Below, piece by piece: positions 21,401 through 27,323 of a stretch of DNA of 64,000 bases (within the stretch, counting starts at the first letter, position 1; every line of letters starts with the position of its first letter). Source of the stretch: Verrucomicrobiaceae bacterium (GTDB lineage: Bacteria > Verrucomicrobiota > Verrucomicrobiia > Verrucomicrobiales > Verrucomicrobiaceae). The stretch is taken from NCBI GenBank assembly GCA_016713245.1, contig JADJPM010000004.1, forward strand, positions 2,356,001-2,420,000. Reading direction: 5' to 3'. A model generated the notes under the pieces. It saw only the letters and a program-made list of their open reading frames with translations. It did no database searches and was not told where the DNA came from. Both the position numbers and the translations under genes were made by a program.

Positions 21401-22979
21401 CCGCCAGCAGAGCCTTGTGGACATTCAGCCGCCCACCTGAGACGCACTTCCCGCTCAGTGCAGGCAGCGTATCCACCGACTGCATCAGCAGCCCTTTGAT
21501 CTCCGAAGCCGTGAGCGTGCTGCGGTGCGCCTTGAGCAGCGCACAAGCCCCCGCCACATGCGGCGTCGCCATCGAGGTGCCGCTCAGCGTGCCGTAACCA
21601 CCGCCCGGCACCGTGCTGTAGATATCGCTCCCCGGCGCTCCGAGGTCCACCGAGGCCGCGCCGTAGTTCGAGAAGCCCGAAAGCTCATCCGCCTGCGTCG
21701 TCGAGGCCACCGCGAGGATGTTTTCGCTGCTGTAGCCGCTCGGGTAATTCACGCTCGTGTCCGTATCCGACGCCGCGTTCCCCGCTGCCGCCACAAAGAG
21801 GATGCCCTCCGCATTCGCCTCATCGATCACATCCTTCAGCGCCTGTGAAAACCCACCGCCGCCCCACGAATTCGAGGTCAAATCCACCCCCAGGTCCGTC
21901 GCATACGCCACCGCCTCCACTGCATCCGAAGTCGTCCCGCTGCCGCTGCCGCTGAGAAATTTCAGGCCCACGAGCGAAACCTGCCAATTCACCCCGGCTA
22001 CGCCGCTGCCATCGTTTCCCGCCGCACCGATCGTCCCCGCGCAGTGCGTGCCGTGCTGGTTGTCATCCATCGGATTGTTGTCGTTGTTCACGAAATCCCA
22101 GCCCCGCGTGTCATCGACGTAACCATTGCCATCATCATCGAGCCCGTTGCCGGCGATCTCGCCCGGATTCACCCACATATTTGCCGCCAAATCCGGGTGC
22201 GAGTGATCGATCCCCGTGTCGATCACGCCCACCGCCACGCTGCGGCTGCCCGTCTGCAAATCCCACGCCTCGGGCGCATCAATATCCGCATCCGCTGTGC
22301 CCCCGGCTTGCCCCGTATTGTGCAGGCCCCAGAGCTCGGTGAAGCTCGTGTCATTCGGCAGCACGCTCGCATGCACGATGTAGTCCGGCTCCGCATAGCG
22401 AGCCGTCTCCGGCACCGCCGCAAAAGCCTTCAAAGCCTTCCCCACCGTATCCAGATCCGGGTTGGCAAAGGACACCAGCCAGATGCCGCTGAGTGGTTTC
22501 CTCGCCCGCACCTTCGCCCCGAGGCCAGCGAGTGCCTTTTCGAGTTCCTCCGGCGCGATGCCCTCACGCACTCGCACCATCACATGATCGGCCACGTAGG
22601 CCGTTTGCCGCAGCAGTCGCTCCCGCCCACCTCCTTCGGTCCGCAATTCGTCCTCAACCCGGATTAGCGGATACTTGAAGTCCTCCTGCTTCACGAGGCG
22701 CAGCCGGGTCACTCCGTTCTCCGAGTTCTTTTTGGCTATGACTCGCTCATCCAGCACCGTCGCCTTCTCAAAGCGATCCGCCGAATCTGTCGGCCTCTGC
22801 GACGAGGCGGTGGCACCTTTCGGAGCCGCAGGACCAGCCACAGGAGCCGAGGTGGTCATGGACGTCTGGTCATTGTTTGAAGACGACCGTCCGATAGGTT
22901 GGCTGACAAAGATCGCCGCCAGGGTCAGCAGCATCGCCACGGCAGCCAGCCATAGGTAAATCCTAAATTTTGCGTTCAC
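6411..22979 (-). CDS. Giant secreted subtilase (S8) with Calx-beta, nested Ig-like, lamin-tail and jelly-roll modules
   Basis: One uninterrupted 5522-residue frame. It starts at a GTG (22977-22979) preceded by AGAAGGGG. Residues ~7-27 are a membrane-spanning or signal segment. A ~170-residue region resembling a subtilase prodomain follows, then the S8 catalytic domain at about 205-520 with an intact triad: D254 (VIDTGID), H309 (QHGTHCAG) and S469 (SGTSMATPH). After it come a BACON-like domain (~540-630), a jelly-roll-like domain (~635-802), about sixteen Calx-beta-like repeats ending in D-[DN]-[ED], an FN3-like domain (~1103-1200) and about eleven copies of an Ig-like domain. A lamin-tail domain lies at ~1255-1370, and a ~300-residue segment without recognised family at ~1925-2230. 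The C-terminus (~5407-5522) ends in FVRLRITTN, the tail style of large verrucomicrobial exported proteins. It is probably a cell-surface or secreted protease-adhesin. No PEP-CTERM or LPXTG signal is present. Confidence 0.9.
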   Translation of the reverse strand: MNAKFRIYLWLAAVAMLLTLAAIFVSQPIGRSSSNNDQTSMTTSAPVAGPAAPKGATASSQRPTDSADRFEKATVLDERVIAKKNSENGVTRLRLVKQEDFKYPLIRVEDELRTEGGGRERLLRQTAYVADHVMVRVREGIAPEELEKALAGLGAKVRARKPLSGIWLVSFANPDLDTVGKALKAFAAVPETARYAEPDYIVHASVLPNDTSFTELWGLHNTGQAGGTADADIDAPEAWDLQTGSRSVAVGVIDTGIDHSHPDLAANMWVNPGEIAGNGLDDDGNGYVDDTRGWDFVNNDNNPMDDNQHGTHCAGTIGAAGNDGSGVAGVNWQVSLVGLKFLSGSGSGTTSDAVEAVAYATDLGVDLTSNSWGGGGFSQALKDVIDEANAEGILFVAAAGNAASDTDTSVNYPSGYSSENILAVASTTQADELSGFSNYGAASVDLGAPGSDIYSTVPGGGYGTLSGTSMATPHVAGACALLKAHRSTLTASEIKGLLMQSVDTLPALSGKCVSGGRLNVHKALLAASDLTISPGHGLLASGPLGGPFSPMSQVLTLTNRGSTTADWTAAVDKPWVGLSSLGGTLAAGGVTTLTVTLKPLVSQLPAGRQMATLTVTNVTGGGMLMRTVELDVIPPVLYTENLDADPGWPRTGPWAYGTPTGGGGVAHGGPDPTAGKTGTKVLGVNLNGDYSIAPGGPYFVTAGPFDLTQKEAARLEFQRWLNTDWPGWVQGTVEISTNGTNWTKLWQNGGEVADTAWVAQQFDISAVADGQPQVWLRWGHAVVNTNDVWAYSGWNIDDIIIRAATVKRLTLALPASVTEGTAPVTVTLSVTPVPEADQTVTLESSDAAQATVPATVVIPAGQSSVTFPLTVVDDALADGTQSVTLTASSAGFAYSTISLDVHDNETRALSLSLPATVTEGAGTLTGQATVSLDAPADRPVRVFLTSSDATELSVPASVVIPAGQSSMAFDVTVPEDELLDGLQSLTVSATVQNWTSATSSVSVADNETFALTLSLPASVLEGQAATAMLSLSGQLTAPLAVTLSSTDSGEVGVPAELQLTAGQSGRSFPLAVVQDNLRDGSQPVTITATAAGFTSASGQLVVYDSATPALPASPQPAAGAAEIHPDADLSWSVMPGTGLTPASFDVYLGTSVTLTASDFAGNTLFPRLTLSRLVPGTTYFWQVRPRKGTVTSSGPVWSFTVPEVGVVDHFSWSAFPASPAVDTPFAVTVTALDRVENVVGGFSGPAALSVVTHRPLLVISEVSPNGHIEFTNASSEAVDVSGWRIHVYDNAIWPAAHAFTIPDRAVCAAGEAFWLRETGPGTFPELVLGKEIDWSGGGAARMAVLLTRADGTPVDFVCAAAGNPSQIRQPRRITGAEWSGVPAKAILNTSKVFQRFGISDRDTSLDWREGDWSYGVNPGLVLPFPIIAAPEMLPVQTASFVNGVWSGDVRVRGAGEGFKLRASDAAGHLGDSQAFSVSTLGLLSLTTSASSYLENAGTVPDAITVTLPAAAAQDVSVTIGSSDASEVASLTLLVPAGQTSASAALTLVDDALLDGTQVVTLDASAAGYTPQSLSLAVQDSETATLTLNLPTSVNENAGPQAASVQISAPAGEAVTVSLSSSDMSEITLPASVVIPAGQSSVSFDLAVQQDTLADGMQNVTLTASVTGWIVGTAAVQVLDDETGTLSLSGNGSLTEGGAGILTISHAGTAVADLIVTLSSSDATEVTLPATITLPEGQSSVSVPLTVIDDALADGTQPVTLSASLPGQSAVTLTLDVQDNDAASFAFGAISGLKKEGVAFPVTVTAYDVNNLPLAAVTGPVVLTAGALAVEPGTLTGFTNGVWSGNVRVMAAGTNIRLTATGPHAMAESAAFDVGMGPRLSVNPASLAVTVPQNMSKTLPLTLMNNGSEPLTWSTRSGFEWQVAAVERRGTPKRSSEGQNVFFVEAEPVAENITPAAAVPLKPLEEVLSGLNQFHAEIGSLIPNRFDFTEGVTGNQITSGGGMYAGGNKLVPGLDSPISTAPGLDYSDNAIVSSTRLGEGGRYFTRKHPGLFVFAADISGLASFGINGSLNGTNGSMDESYLEATRGGRSYRGYVKRVYGKASGSVNHLFINTQNSGYGWSENTSSDFHYVSNLTAERRLYYLLFSSANGGYINDEQMEAIMGRFLDTVAEPAWLRVSPAEGTLAPAQSATLTATFDAVNRDVGVVEGALAISSNDARQPELEVPATMTVTPGLAQLTWDVVPAAQANVPFTATVRAKDATGQVVTDFQGPVMLSAVDATDDGLEVATGHEPAFGVHPLSGVYPVMRSQCIYLPEQVGEARKLTRLSIYSNGSGYPRLTIRLKNTSRTTHEDGVGFESAGWTVVYQDTPFLNSGWNELEFTAPFEHAGGALMVDFSSMSDFFNGHQASIRAEDRPGQALHLWGYSGNPLTWGPGTPGQIFSTLPLIKLYTPPVQIPVVPAVSGPWVNGMWTGNVTLPLAGSMLLRAEDASGIIGLSSAFPVAGTAVTLSLPASATEGTAPITGTLTAASAPPADVVFTLENLTPGLVTAPATVTLPAGQASVSFEVSLPDDALLETSKTATLRASASGFSRAQASMTVVDDETAVVSLTLPASITEAQAGVPATVSLSTTATDAQTITLTSSNTTLLPLPPSVTIPAGQSSITFYLAVPENEYLDGDQMITVTAERMGSAVAEASVLVMDNESMLLSLTNSSSSIMEGSASSMTLAVSGNLRSPLVVTLSSSNPAQLTVPATVTILADSFYNFIPLTAVEDAAFDGTVPVTISASAAGFQGASRLIQVLDNDVHHFSFVPISAQVRNKPFSITLRAADVNDETIPFTGTVNLSAKEGSTSLGVTPATLSLNQYSTPTFSVTVTSAASAAVLTATSGSITGSSNAFTAGHGGLSKFSWNVPNGPTGIGVPFPVTLTALDEQNNTVSSHTQPANLQAVRDYLVTEPGTGTSQLSFPFGSYQKNRCQIAYTAAQISQGAAATPRWLRGIALDIQSISSPSLMKNLTIRLQHLGIHFSTERRWMSSGWTTVYAADRHIEQTGWLQFDFSTPFLYDGSSPLLVDISGEWESAFGASVVCRGYTATSPVLQTLFYSHFIQNVPPLQWSGTSPLGSATASKPNIRFISWEAEAASPAVTGDFTAGVWSSSVSVAVPGQMRLLASSPDGAFTGMSSAFTVPAAGVLALSITPTAVLESAGTVSATVSVTPAPAADMLLSFSSSNPLTGASVPASITLPAGQSSASVPITIIQDTEAEGVHPVTLRVSTPTPGYLPAQVSLQIQDDDAGALTLQLPEIMPEGGRADGVVTLPVPASADVTLNLLSSDPARLFLEEQVIIPAGERSATFRLDALDNNLIEFDPQVSVTAFSGILASSTLTGTATTQISDNESHDLVLNFSTTTVREGAAGTSGTLVAGGRLAVPVTVTLSASEAGQMTFPATVTLPASSGTSMVNFSVSAVDDALRDGTRPVTLTASAPGFEPGTRAFQVLDNDVNHFVLSSIPSSQVKGRAFPVTVTAKDVNNLTLTTYNQPAVLSAADGSTTLPVTPATLTTWSSGVSTANVTVNAFASAAVLRVEDPAGPYFGLSNAFALGAGAAEQLVWDSIATPQAALTPFSVTINAKDAQGNPATSYTGPATLSAGRNVAEATLNAGTVTSHRTFGTSFNPVKRSTTILPASQAALGPRSLRRIGFEFASSSAVTLQNLTIRLKHTTRTVAGELPGFETEGWTTVYQRASTTLPALGWYDFEFSSPFAYDGTSNLLVDISSTGATDTVGVKGAHNASHTLQYEAYAGNPLLWTGSVNPYQYFDAPAVRLLSYDDAQITPAQSGVFSQGAWTGEITALSPGNLALIARDATGAFVGRSNLFTVPSLGTLSLTPSAASLPETAATSSMTLTLNAARASDLTVSLLSTHPSVLLPASVTIPAGQTSLAVPFSLADDSVFNGPRLVTLRARADGLDEGSASFTMLDDETTTITLNAPASIMEGDAGSATISFPAPVQGVVHVSLSASPAGIFSFPISTITLFPGESRHTFQLLASDNFTTDPLPTQATITATYAGSPPSSRTIVRGDDEYRQLTLELYATALDENAPPLANGLRVRTYHTVSSPLTVTLSSSDTSELTVPPSVTIPAGSFYSAFVPLTPVDDTLLDGPQTVVVSASSTVPGFNVARPLITIRDNEVHHFAIAAISSPKTRGVSFPVTFNALDAQGNTVPAFNGTLALTAADGASSIPVSPTSVTFTGGTATVPVTLTTLASTAVLTITDASSGLQASSNPFVVQAGAATQITWSTLPATVASGVDIPVTLTAQDAVGDVSTSFNGSATLTVDGFPAFTVTPAATPAFVNGTWSGTVKVNGYGSAKRLKATSGALSGFSSPFDLDPPFTLNLSLSASQVVESAGTLSGTISLSTAQATSTVITLTSTDTSEAVPAASTVTIPAGSTSAAFTLNILNDSLQDGAQNVILTASHALSPSVTAGLSVRDDDLNRFGFAAISPQTAQAPFSITVNALTLDGMPATAFTGTTTLSCTSSGAGALISPTATTAFSGGSWTGNVTIAAAGTSVVIHASSSSFSGSSAAFVVAAPPTATAFAWDVPAGPKVAGTPFPVTLRAVTSTGATFPGFAGAATLSMRQPVAGSVTLGTDVANFTLPFATQQVMRCQIIHPAAEMGGAARLSSTSLRIHSSSSQTFQNFTIRLKHTPKQDFTSFSWEPSGWTTVYQASRSFSFTGWADIGFTTQCDYNGVDNLMVDISYNNGSTTPTSTPQFRHTPDSSRRMLFASGTSAALGDPLLWSGSTPAPAYIATYLHMRFGTGESITLTPGSTGGFTNGIWSGNLTLPASHPGIVLEAVSGSLSGFSPPIAVGAAAPVLQAEPAFTGGTQNTLQATTVPAASGYEIEAATSSAFTAPSLSGPLAAPLHTFTGLIDGSTYHFRARSTTAGRDAARIWSRALRSDFSTGTLSGTSITAVPGDVSLQVLSTTDAVTSELFDQADTAWTTTSLPVFTTAGGGTVEKVLATAGPATTPALPVNQGTDRVARLGAPVFALASDTPAENFADGVIEAYIAPESLSVSTVARLMLRAAQSSPTVFPSGYAAQATFNSVGNVSVDLVILTGGNASSLTRLSLNNYVFSSSENLKLRLTASGPTLSVQAWRVSIVSGSLVETPLQLSTALTTLSVTDHHFGSGRAAIGSSGSLGSKALFDNLTLTRKNRLFSPSGTYEELIRPLSVSRWGRLDYSSDVTAPGSSLTVDALDTDGTLLAANISSGADLGLLPALSGKAALKLRANLSTLSQATTPLLRAWSLRYDAHPSGPIGGPCSPALTSTQDATPPVLTIPTHTTTAAGITLAGSSVDATSGLASVLVGSTPAATSNAFATWTSPVSGLVDGPNSFTITASDNAVPPNTTTATAIVFRLESPAADTDDNGINSLMEHALGIPAGAANARTMLPAATTESESGQNYLCMQFRRRIQRAGLTYTIETSADLLTWDATGASVIEKSAVPTGDGITELVTVRVTPAVNLGGAKFVRLRITTN
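8570..16075 (-). repeat. Four jelly-roll-like units nested in Ig-like domains of the giant subtilase
   Basis: Within the giant gene four ~160-residue units share LTIRLK(H/N)T, GWTTVYQ, (L/E)F(S/T)..F.Y(D/A)G and NLLVDIS motifs. They lie at about 16075-15630, 14105-13585, 12020-11530 and 9060-8570 (reading leftward). Each sits between an Ig-like first half (PVTLTA.D..G) and second half (GVWSGNV.L..G..L.A), which in other copies are directly joined. This makes the unit a nested domain insertion. Confidence 0.7.
9520..20560 (-). repeat. About sixteen Calx-beta-like repeats in the giant subtilase
   Basis: Units of ~100 residues follow the pattern LSLPASVTEG ... VTLSSSD..E..VPA.VTIPAGQSS..F.L...DD.L.DG.Q.VTLTASA.GF ... 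L.V.D[DN]E. They come in groups of about three, separated by Ig-like domains. The conserved acidic turns fit the Ca2+ sites of Calx-beta domains. The copies are diverged at DNA level, so they are old duplications. Confidence 0.8.
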
Positions 22980-23119
22980 TACCCCTTCTACCCTGTTCAG
23001 CCAGATACTGGCAACCGCAAAACTAGGGCAGTCCCGACAGTTTTCCCGGCCCCTGGCATGGTAAACAGCTCAATGCCTCTAAGTGCATGCCCAAAGCCGA
23101 AACGTCCCCCCTTCCAACC

Positions 23120-24142
23120 TCACCACAGCGCATCGAACAGGCGGATTTCCTCCACCCAGTCGCGGATCCATTGATCACTGGGCGGGCCGGTGACGACGAC
23201 CAGCCAGCCGCCGTCCTTCAAAGCCACCGCGCCGGGATCGGCTCCCGGCACCGCCAAACGTGCCGCAGGCTGCCAGGAGGTTCCATCGCGGCTCGTGGAG
23301 GTGAAAATGCCACGTCCCGTGGCGAAAAAGGTGATCGTCTGGCCATTCGACTGTGCACTGCCGAGCCAGCGCACGTCCTGATCATCGAGCTTCACGTCGT
23401 CCACCCGGGTGAAGGCGAGTCCATCCGTGCTCGTGGCATGGTAGCCGGTGCCGCCTGGTGGGGGCTCGTGGCGGGCATTGCTGTTGTGGAAGTCCTCCGC
23501 GGTGCCGTTGTCCGGCGAATAGAGGTGAAACACGCCCTGATGCAGCACCACCGCGCAGTCGATCACGACGCGTCCCTCGATCCCAAAGCGCACGCCCGGC
23601 TCAAAGGTGTAGTTTACGCCATCGCTGGAGATGGCCGAGTAAATCTCCGGGGTGCTCTGGCGGAAGTCGCGAGCCCTGTTGGAGGTAAAGTACACACGCA
23701 CCCGTCCGTCCGGCAGCGGCACGAGCGTGGGATCAAAGGGGCGCATGAGCCCCTCTTCCATGCCTTCGACGACAATGGGCTGCGCCTTGCTCCATGTCTT
23801 GCCTTCATCACTCGAAAAACTCACCGCCACGCGGTCAAAGTTCCGCTCGTCATCCTTCGGGAAATGCTGAAACGCCGCCAGCAGCCGTCCATCCGCCATC
23901 CGGGCCGCCGTGGGCACACCGGCTCGCTCGAAGGCACCGATTGACTCCGGTTTCCCTTCTGCATTCACGCGATAAATGAGCACGTCGTTGTTCCATGGGC
24001 CATTTGGTGAACGCTGCTGTGCGGGCTGCCTGGCGGGTGGAGGATCGAAAAGGCCGTCAAACGGGTCAAAGGGAGAGCTCTGCGCCGATGCGGACATGAG
24101 GCTGCCCCACGAGAACACAACAAGACGTGCAAAGAAGTTCAT
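23120..24142 (-). CDS. Secreted sialidase/BNR-repeat beta-propeller protein
   Basis: 340 residues with a signal peptide (MNFFARLVVFSWGSLMSASAQS). The mature part has the features of exo-alpha-sialidase-like six-bladed propellers: an Asp-box (SSDEGKTW, about residue 110), a related SRDGTSW near residue 290, and strands such as RVRVYFTSNRAR, TPEIYSAISSDGVNYT and FHLYSPDNG. A proline- and glutamine-rich linker (PPPARQPAQQR) follows the leader. The catalytic Tyr/Glu and arginine triad of true sialidases could not be placed with confidence, so it may be a non-catalytic carbohydrate-binding propeller or another glycoside hydrolase. It starts 52 bp after the OppC-type permease gene on the same strand and is probably co-transcribed with it. 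Confidence 0.7.
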   Translation of the reverse strand: MNFFARLVVFSWGSLMSASAQSSPFDPFDGLFDPPPARQPAQQRSPNGPWNNDVLIYRVNAEGKPESIGAFERAGVPTAARMADGRLLAAFQHFPKDDERNFDRVAVSFSSDEGKTWSKAQPIVVEGMEEGLMRPFDPTLVPLPDGRVRVYFTSNRARDFRQSTPEIYSAISSDGVNYTFEPGVRFGIEGRVVIDCAVVLHQGVFHLYSPDNGTAEDFHNSNARHEPPPGGTGYHATSTDGLAFTRVDDVKLDDQDVRWLGSAQSNGQTITFFATGRGIFTSTSRDGTSWQPAARLAVPGADPGAVALKDGGWLVVVTGPPSDQWIRDWVEEIRLFDALW

Positions 24143-24194
24143 GGCAGCTCAACGCCGCCCGCGCTGGCTTTTGTGCCCTCGATTTGGCCGCGTC

Positions 24195-25160
24195 TCAATC
24201 CCCGCTCTTTGGATCAAAGGCATCGCGGAGGCCATCACCGAGGAAGTTCAGAGCAAGCAGGCTCACGGACATGCCAAGGGCCGGGAAGAGCAGAAGCCAC
24301 CATTTGCTGTCGAGTGGGTTGATGACTTGCGCCCCGTCTTTCAGAAGGCTGCCCCAACTCGCGGCGGGATCTTCGATGCCGAGGCCGAGGAAGCTGAGGA
24401 AAGATTCATCGAGGATGACGGCGGGAATGGTGAGCGTGAGGTAGGTGAGGATGATGGTGCTCAAATTTGGCAGCAGATGCTTTTTGAGCACGCCCCAAGG
24501 ACTCTGGCCCATGGCCCGGGAGGCAGTGACGAAGGTCATTTCTCGTAGCACGAGCACCTGACCGCGAACGATGCGGGCCATGGTGAGCCATTCGACGATG
24601 CCAAGTGAAAGGATCATGACGAGGATGCGGCTGTAGGGGATGGCATCGCGGAAAAAGCCTTCCATGGCGGGCCATTTCGCCTCTTGTGCCCACAGGCGAG
24701 CGGCATCGAGCGCATCCTTCACGCGGTCATCCAGCGCGGCGATGAGGATCATGATGAACAGAATGCGCGGGACGGATTGCAGCACCTCGGTGGCTCGCAT
24801 CATGAAGGCATCTACTTTTCCTCCAGCATAGCCGCTGACCATGCCGTAAAGCGTGCCGATGACGAGGCTGAGGAAGGCTCCGGCCACGCCAATGCCGAGA
24901 GAAACACGCGCTCCACTGAGCAGGCGGTAAAAGAGGTCTTGGCCGTTCAAATCGGTGCCGAGCACATGCCCGGCGCTTTGAGGAGGGAGGAACTGCGCAT
25001 CACTCGTCGATTTGAGTTCCTCCGGCATGAGCATCGGCCCCACGAGAGCGGCGAGTGCGAGGAAGCCTAGCGTGTAGAGCGAGAGCAGCGCCGTCCGATT
25101 TCGCCGCAGCAAAGACCAGCCATCGGGGCGGGAGATTTGGGCAGGGGTGCTGCTAGCCAT
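24195..25160 (-). CDS. ABC transporter permease, OppC/DppC type
   Basis: 321 residues. An N-terminal cytoplasmic stretch and first membrane helix (ALLSLYTLGFLALAALVGPML) precede a periplasmic loop with the LGTDLNGQDLFYRLLSGARVSL motif that marks the DppC/OppC family. Further helices follow. The EAA loop reads ASRAMGQSPWGVLKKHLLPN, where the ATPase docks. This is one of the two inner-membrane channel subunits of a peptide/nickel-type importer. An extra ~35-residue segment (ALDDRVKDALDAARLWAQEAK) interrupts the usual spacing between helices. Its start overlaps the end of the OppB-type gene by 8 bp, so translation is coupled. Neither the binding protein nor the ATPases are in the window. Confidence 0.9.
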   Translation of the reverse strand: MASSTPAQISRPDGWSLLRRNRTALLSLYTLGFLALAALVGPMLMPEELKSTSDAQFLPPQSAGHVLGTDLNGQDLFYRLLSGARVSLGIGVAGAFLSLVIGTLYGMVSGYAGGKVDAFMMRATEVLQSVPRILFIMILIAALDDRVKDALDAARLWAQEAKWPAMEGFFRDAIPYSRILVMILSLGIVEWLTMARIVRGQVLVLREMTFVTASRAMGQSPWGVLKKHLLPNLSTIILTYLTLTIPAVILDESFLSFLGLGIEDPAASWGSLLKDGAQVINPLDSKWWLLLFPALGMSVSLLALNFLGDGLRDAFDPKSGD

Positions 25161-26070
25161 GCAGTTTGATGCGTTTATCGAGGACGGTGTAAAGCAGATC
25201 CACGATGAGGTTGAAGAGCACGAGCATGGCGCAGAGCACGATCACCGCGCCACCGAGCAGGAAGACATCGCGGTTTTGAATCGAATTCACGAAGACGCTG
25301 CCCGCGCCAGAGATGTTGAAGACGCTCTCGATGATCATCGAGCCGGTGAGCAGGTGCGCCGCGAGCGGGCCGAGGTAGGTGATGACGGGCAGGATGGCGA
25401 TCTTGGCCGCGTGACGCACCACGGCAGCCGTTTCGCTCAGGCCCTTCGCCCTCGCGGTGCGGAGGAAATCGCTTTTGAGCACGTCGAGGAGTGAATTGCG
25501 CATCAATCGGGCGATGTAGGCGATGTAGGGGCCGGAGAGGCAGATCGCAGGAAGGATCATCTGCTGCGCCGTGCCCCAGCCACCCACGGGCAGCCAGCCG
25601 AGCCAAAGCGAAAAGATGGCGATCAAAGCCGGTCCCGTGATGAAGGTGGGCAGCGAGATGGCCATCAAGGCGGCGAGCATCGCCACGCGGTCAGCAGCCT
25701 GGTCTTTGTGCATAGCAGCAAAGCTGCCGATGAGTACGCCGAGCGTGCTGGCGAGCAGAAACGCGACGCTGCCGATGGCGATCGAGTTGGGCAGTTTTTG
25801 AGCGAGGATCTCGGAGACCTGCCAGTCGCGATATTTGGTCGAAGGGCCGAGATCGAAGTGAGCGAGCCGCCCCAGGTAGGCGAGGTATTGCTGCCACAGC
25901 GAGCCGTTGAGCTGATACTTCGCCTCCATGGCCGCAACGATGTGCGCGGGCGTCTTTTCCCTCTCAAACGGCCCGCCCTTGATCGAGCGGATCAGCACAA
26001 AGGCGAGGCTCACCACGCAAAACATCACGACGATGCTGCTGAAGGCGCGGCGGAGGAGAAAGAGGAGCAT
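25153..26070 (-). CDS. ABC transporter permease, OppB/DppB type
   Basis: 305 residues, the usual length for the first permease of peptide/opine/nickel importers. The N-terminal helix is followed by a large periplasmic region, then helices carrying the EAA loop (TARAKGLSETAAVVRHAAKIAILP). The C-terminal FVNSIQNRDVFLLGGAVIVLCAMLVLFNLIVDLLYTVLDKRIKL segment is a strong family signature. It forms a heterodimer with the OppC-type protein encoded immediately downstream. It is the promoter-proximal gene of the leftward set OppB-OppC-sialidase-like protein. An AGGAG ribosome site lies just before the start. Confidence 0.92.
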   Translation of the reverse strand: MLLFLLRRAFSSIVVMFCVVSLAFVLIRSIKGGPFEREKTPAHIVAAMEAKYQLNGSLWQQYLAYLGRLAHFDLGPSTKYRDWQVSEILAQKLPNSIAIGSVAFLLASTLGVLIGSFAAMHKDQAADRVAMLAALMAISLPTFITGPALIAIFSLWLGWLPVGGWGTAQQMILPAICLSGPYIAYIARLMRNSLLDVLKSDFLRTARAKGLSETAAVVRHAAKIAILPVITYLGPLAAHLLTGSMIIESVFNISGAGSVFVNSIQNRDVFLLGGAVIVLCAMLVLFNLIVDLLYTVLDKRIKLHG

Positions 26071-26180
26071 GGGGAGAGACCACCGAAGGACGGCGGAGCA
26101 GTGAAAGAGAGCGCAGAGGCCGAAACAACCCGGTTTTCAGTTTGAAAAGCCCCGGCGTCCGGGTAGCGCGGGAGGCTCCC

Positions 26181-27323
26181 ATGGCATTTCACCCTCCTTC
26201 TACCCTTGGCATGCTCGGCGGCGGCCAGCTCGGGCGCATGTTTGCGCTTGAGGCACGCCGTGCAGGCTATCGCGTGATCATTTTCACGGATGAGCCCAAA
26301 GGCTGCCCCGCCGGCCAGTATGCCGATGACGAGATCAATGCCTCCTACGACGACGCCGAGGCTCTGAAGCGCTTTTTGAGCCAGGTGGATGTGGTGACGG
26401 CGGAGTTTGAAAATCTACCCGCGAGCCTGCTGGAGGCGGTGGAGGCGGTGAAACCACTGCGACCTTCCTCAAAGGCCATTTTCACCACGCAGCATCGCGA
26501 GCGTGAAAAGCTCTTCCTGCGGCATCAAGGCATCGCCTGTGCAGAATTTCGCGTGGTGGATGATTTGAAGAGCCTTGAAGTGGCCGTGGGCGAGCTTGGC
26601 AGGCCTTGCGTGATCAAAACAGCGGCGTTTGGCTATGATGGTAAAGGCCAGTGCAAGGTGAATGCCGACACGGACCTCGCCGAGGCGTGGAAGGCCTTCG
26701 AAGGCCATCGTGCCGTGGTGGAGCAATGGGTGCCGTTTGTGTGCGAAGTAAGCGTCGTGGGTGCCCGCAGCGTGGATGGCAAGATGGCGGTGCATGGCTG
26801 TGTGGAGAACCAGCACACGCATCACATTCTCGATGTGTCCATTTCCCCGGCCCGCGTGGAGCCGGCAATCACCGAGCAGGCCATCGAGCTTTGGGAAGCG
26901 GTGGCGGAAGGGTTGGATTACGTCGGCACGATGGCGGTGGAGATGTTTGTGACCGCCGAGGGCCGTGTGCTGGTGAATGAGATCGCCCCGCGCCCTCACA
27001 ATAGCGGCCACTACACGATCGATGCCTGTGTGACGAACCAGTTTCAGCAGCAGCAGCGCGTCGTTTGCGGCCTCGCCCCCGCAGATCCCACCCAGCACAC
27101 GCCTGCCGTGATGGTGAATCTTCTCGGTAACATCTGGCCTGCTCCGAAGACGCATCCAGACTGGAGCCCCGTGCTGAATCATCCGCGGGCAAAGCTCCAT
27201 CTCTACGGCAAACAAGAAGCCCGTGCCCGCCGCAAGATGGGCCACTTCACCGTCCTCGGCGATACCGTGGAGGAGGCGCTGGAGCATGCGCTCAGCATCC
27301 GCAAAGCCCTCGGCATCGGATGA
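26181..27323 (+). CDS. purK: N5-carboxyaminoimidazole ribonucleotide synthase
   Basis: 380 residues. PurK makes N5-CAIR from AIR, bicarbonate and ATP in purine synthesis. The start at 26181 is preferred because GGAGG lies at 26171-26175 and the protein then opens with the conserved LGMLGGGQLGRM dinucleotide-fold motif; an in-frame ATG at 26142 lacks such support. The ATP-grasp core includes VIKTAAFGYDGKGQ, EQWVPF, and the metal/ATP-binding VGTMAVEMFV and LVNEIAPRPHNSGHYTIDA segments. PurE is not in the window. The stop overlaps the start of the next gene (ATGA, 27320-27323). Confidence 0.95.
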   Translation: MAFHPPSTLGMLGGGQLGRMFALEARRAGYRVIIFTDEPKGCPAGQYADDEINASYDDAEALKRFLSQVDVVTAEFENLPASLLEAVEAVKPLRPSSKAIFTTQHREREKLFLRHQGIACAEFRVVDDLKSLEVAVGELGRPCVIKTAAFGYDGKGQCKVNADTDLAEAWKAFEGHRAVVEQWVPFVCEVSVVGARSVDGKMAVHGCVENQHTHHILDVSISPARVEPAITEQAIELWEAVAEGLDYVGTMAVEMFVTAEGRVLVNEIAPRPHNSGHYTIDACVTNQFQQQQRVVCGLAPADPTQHTPAVMVNLLGNIWPAPKTHPDWSPVLNHPRAKLHLYGKQEARARRKMGHFTVLGDTVEEALEHALSIRKALGIG

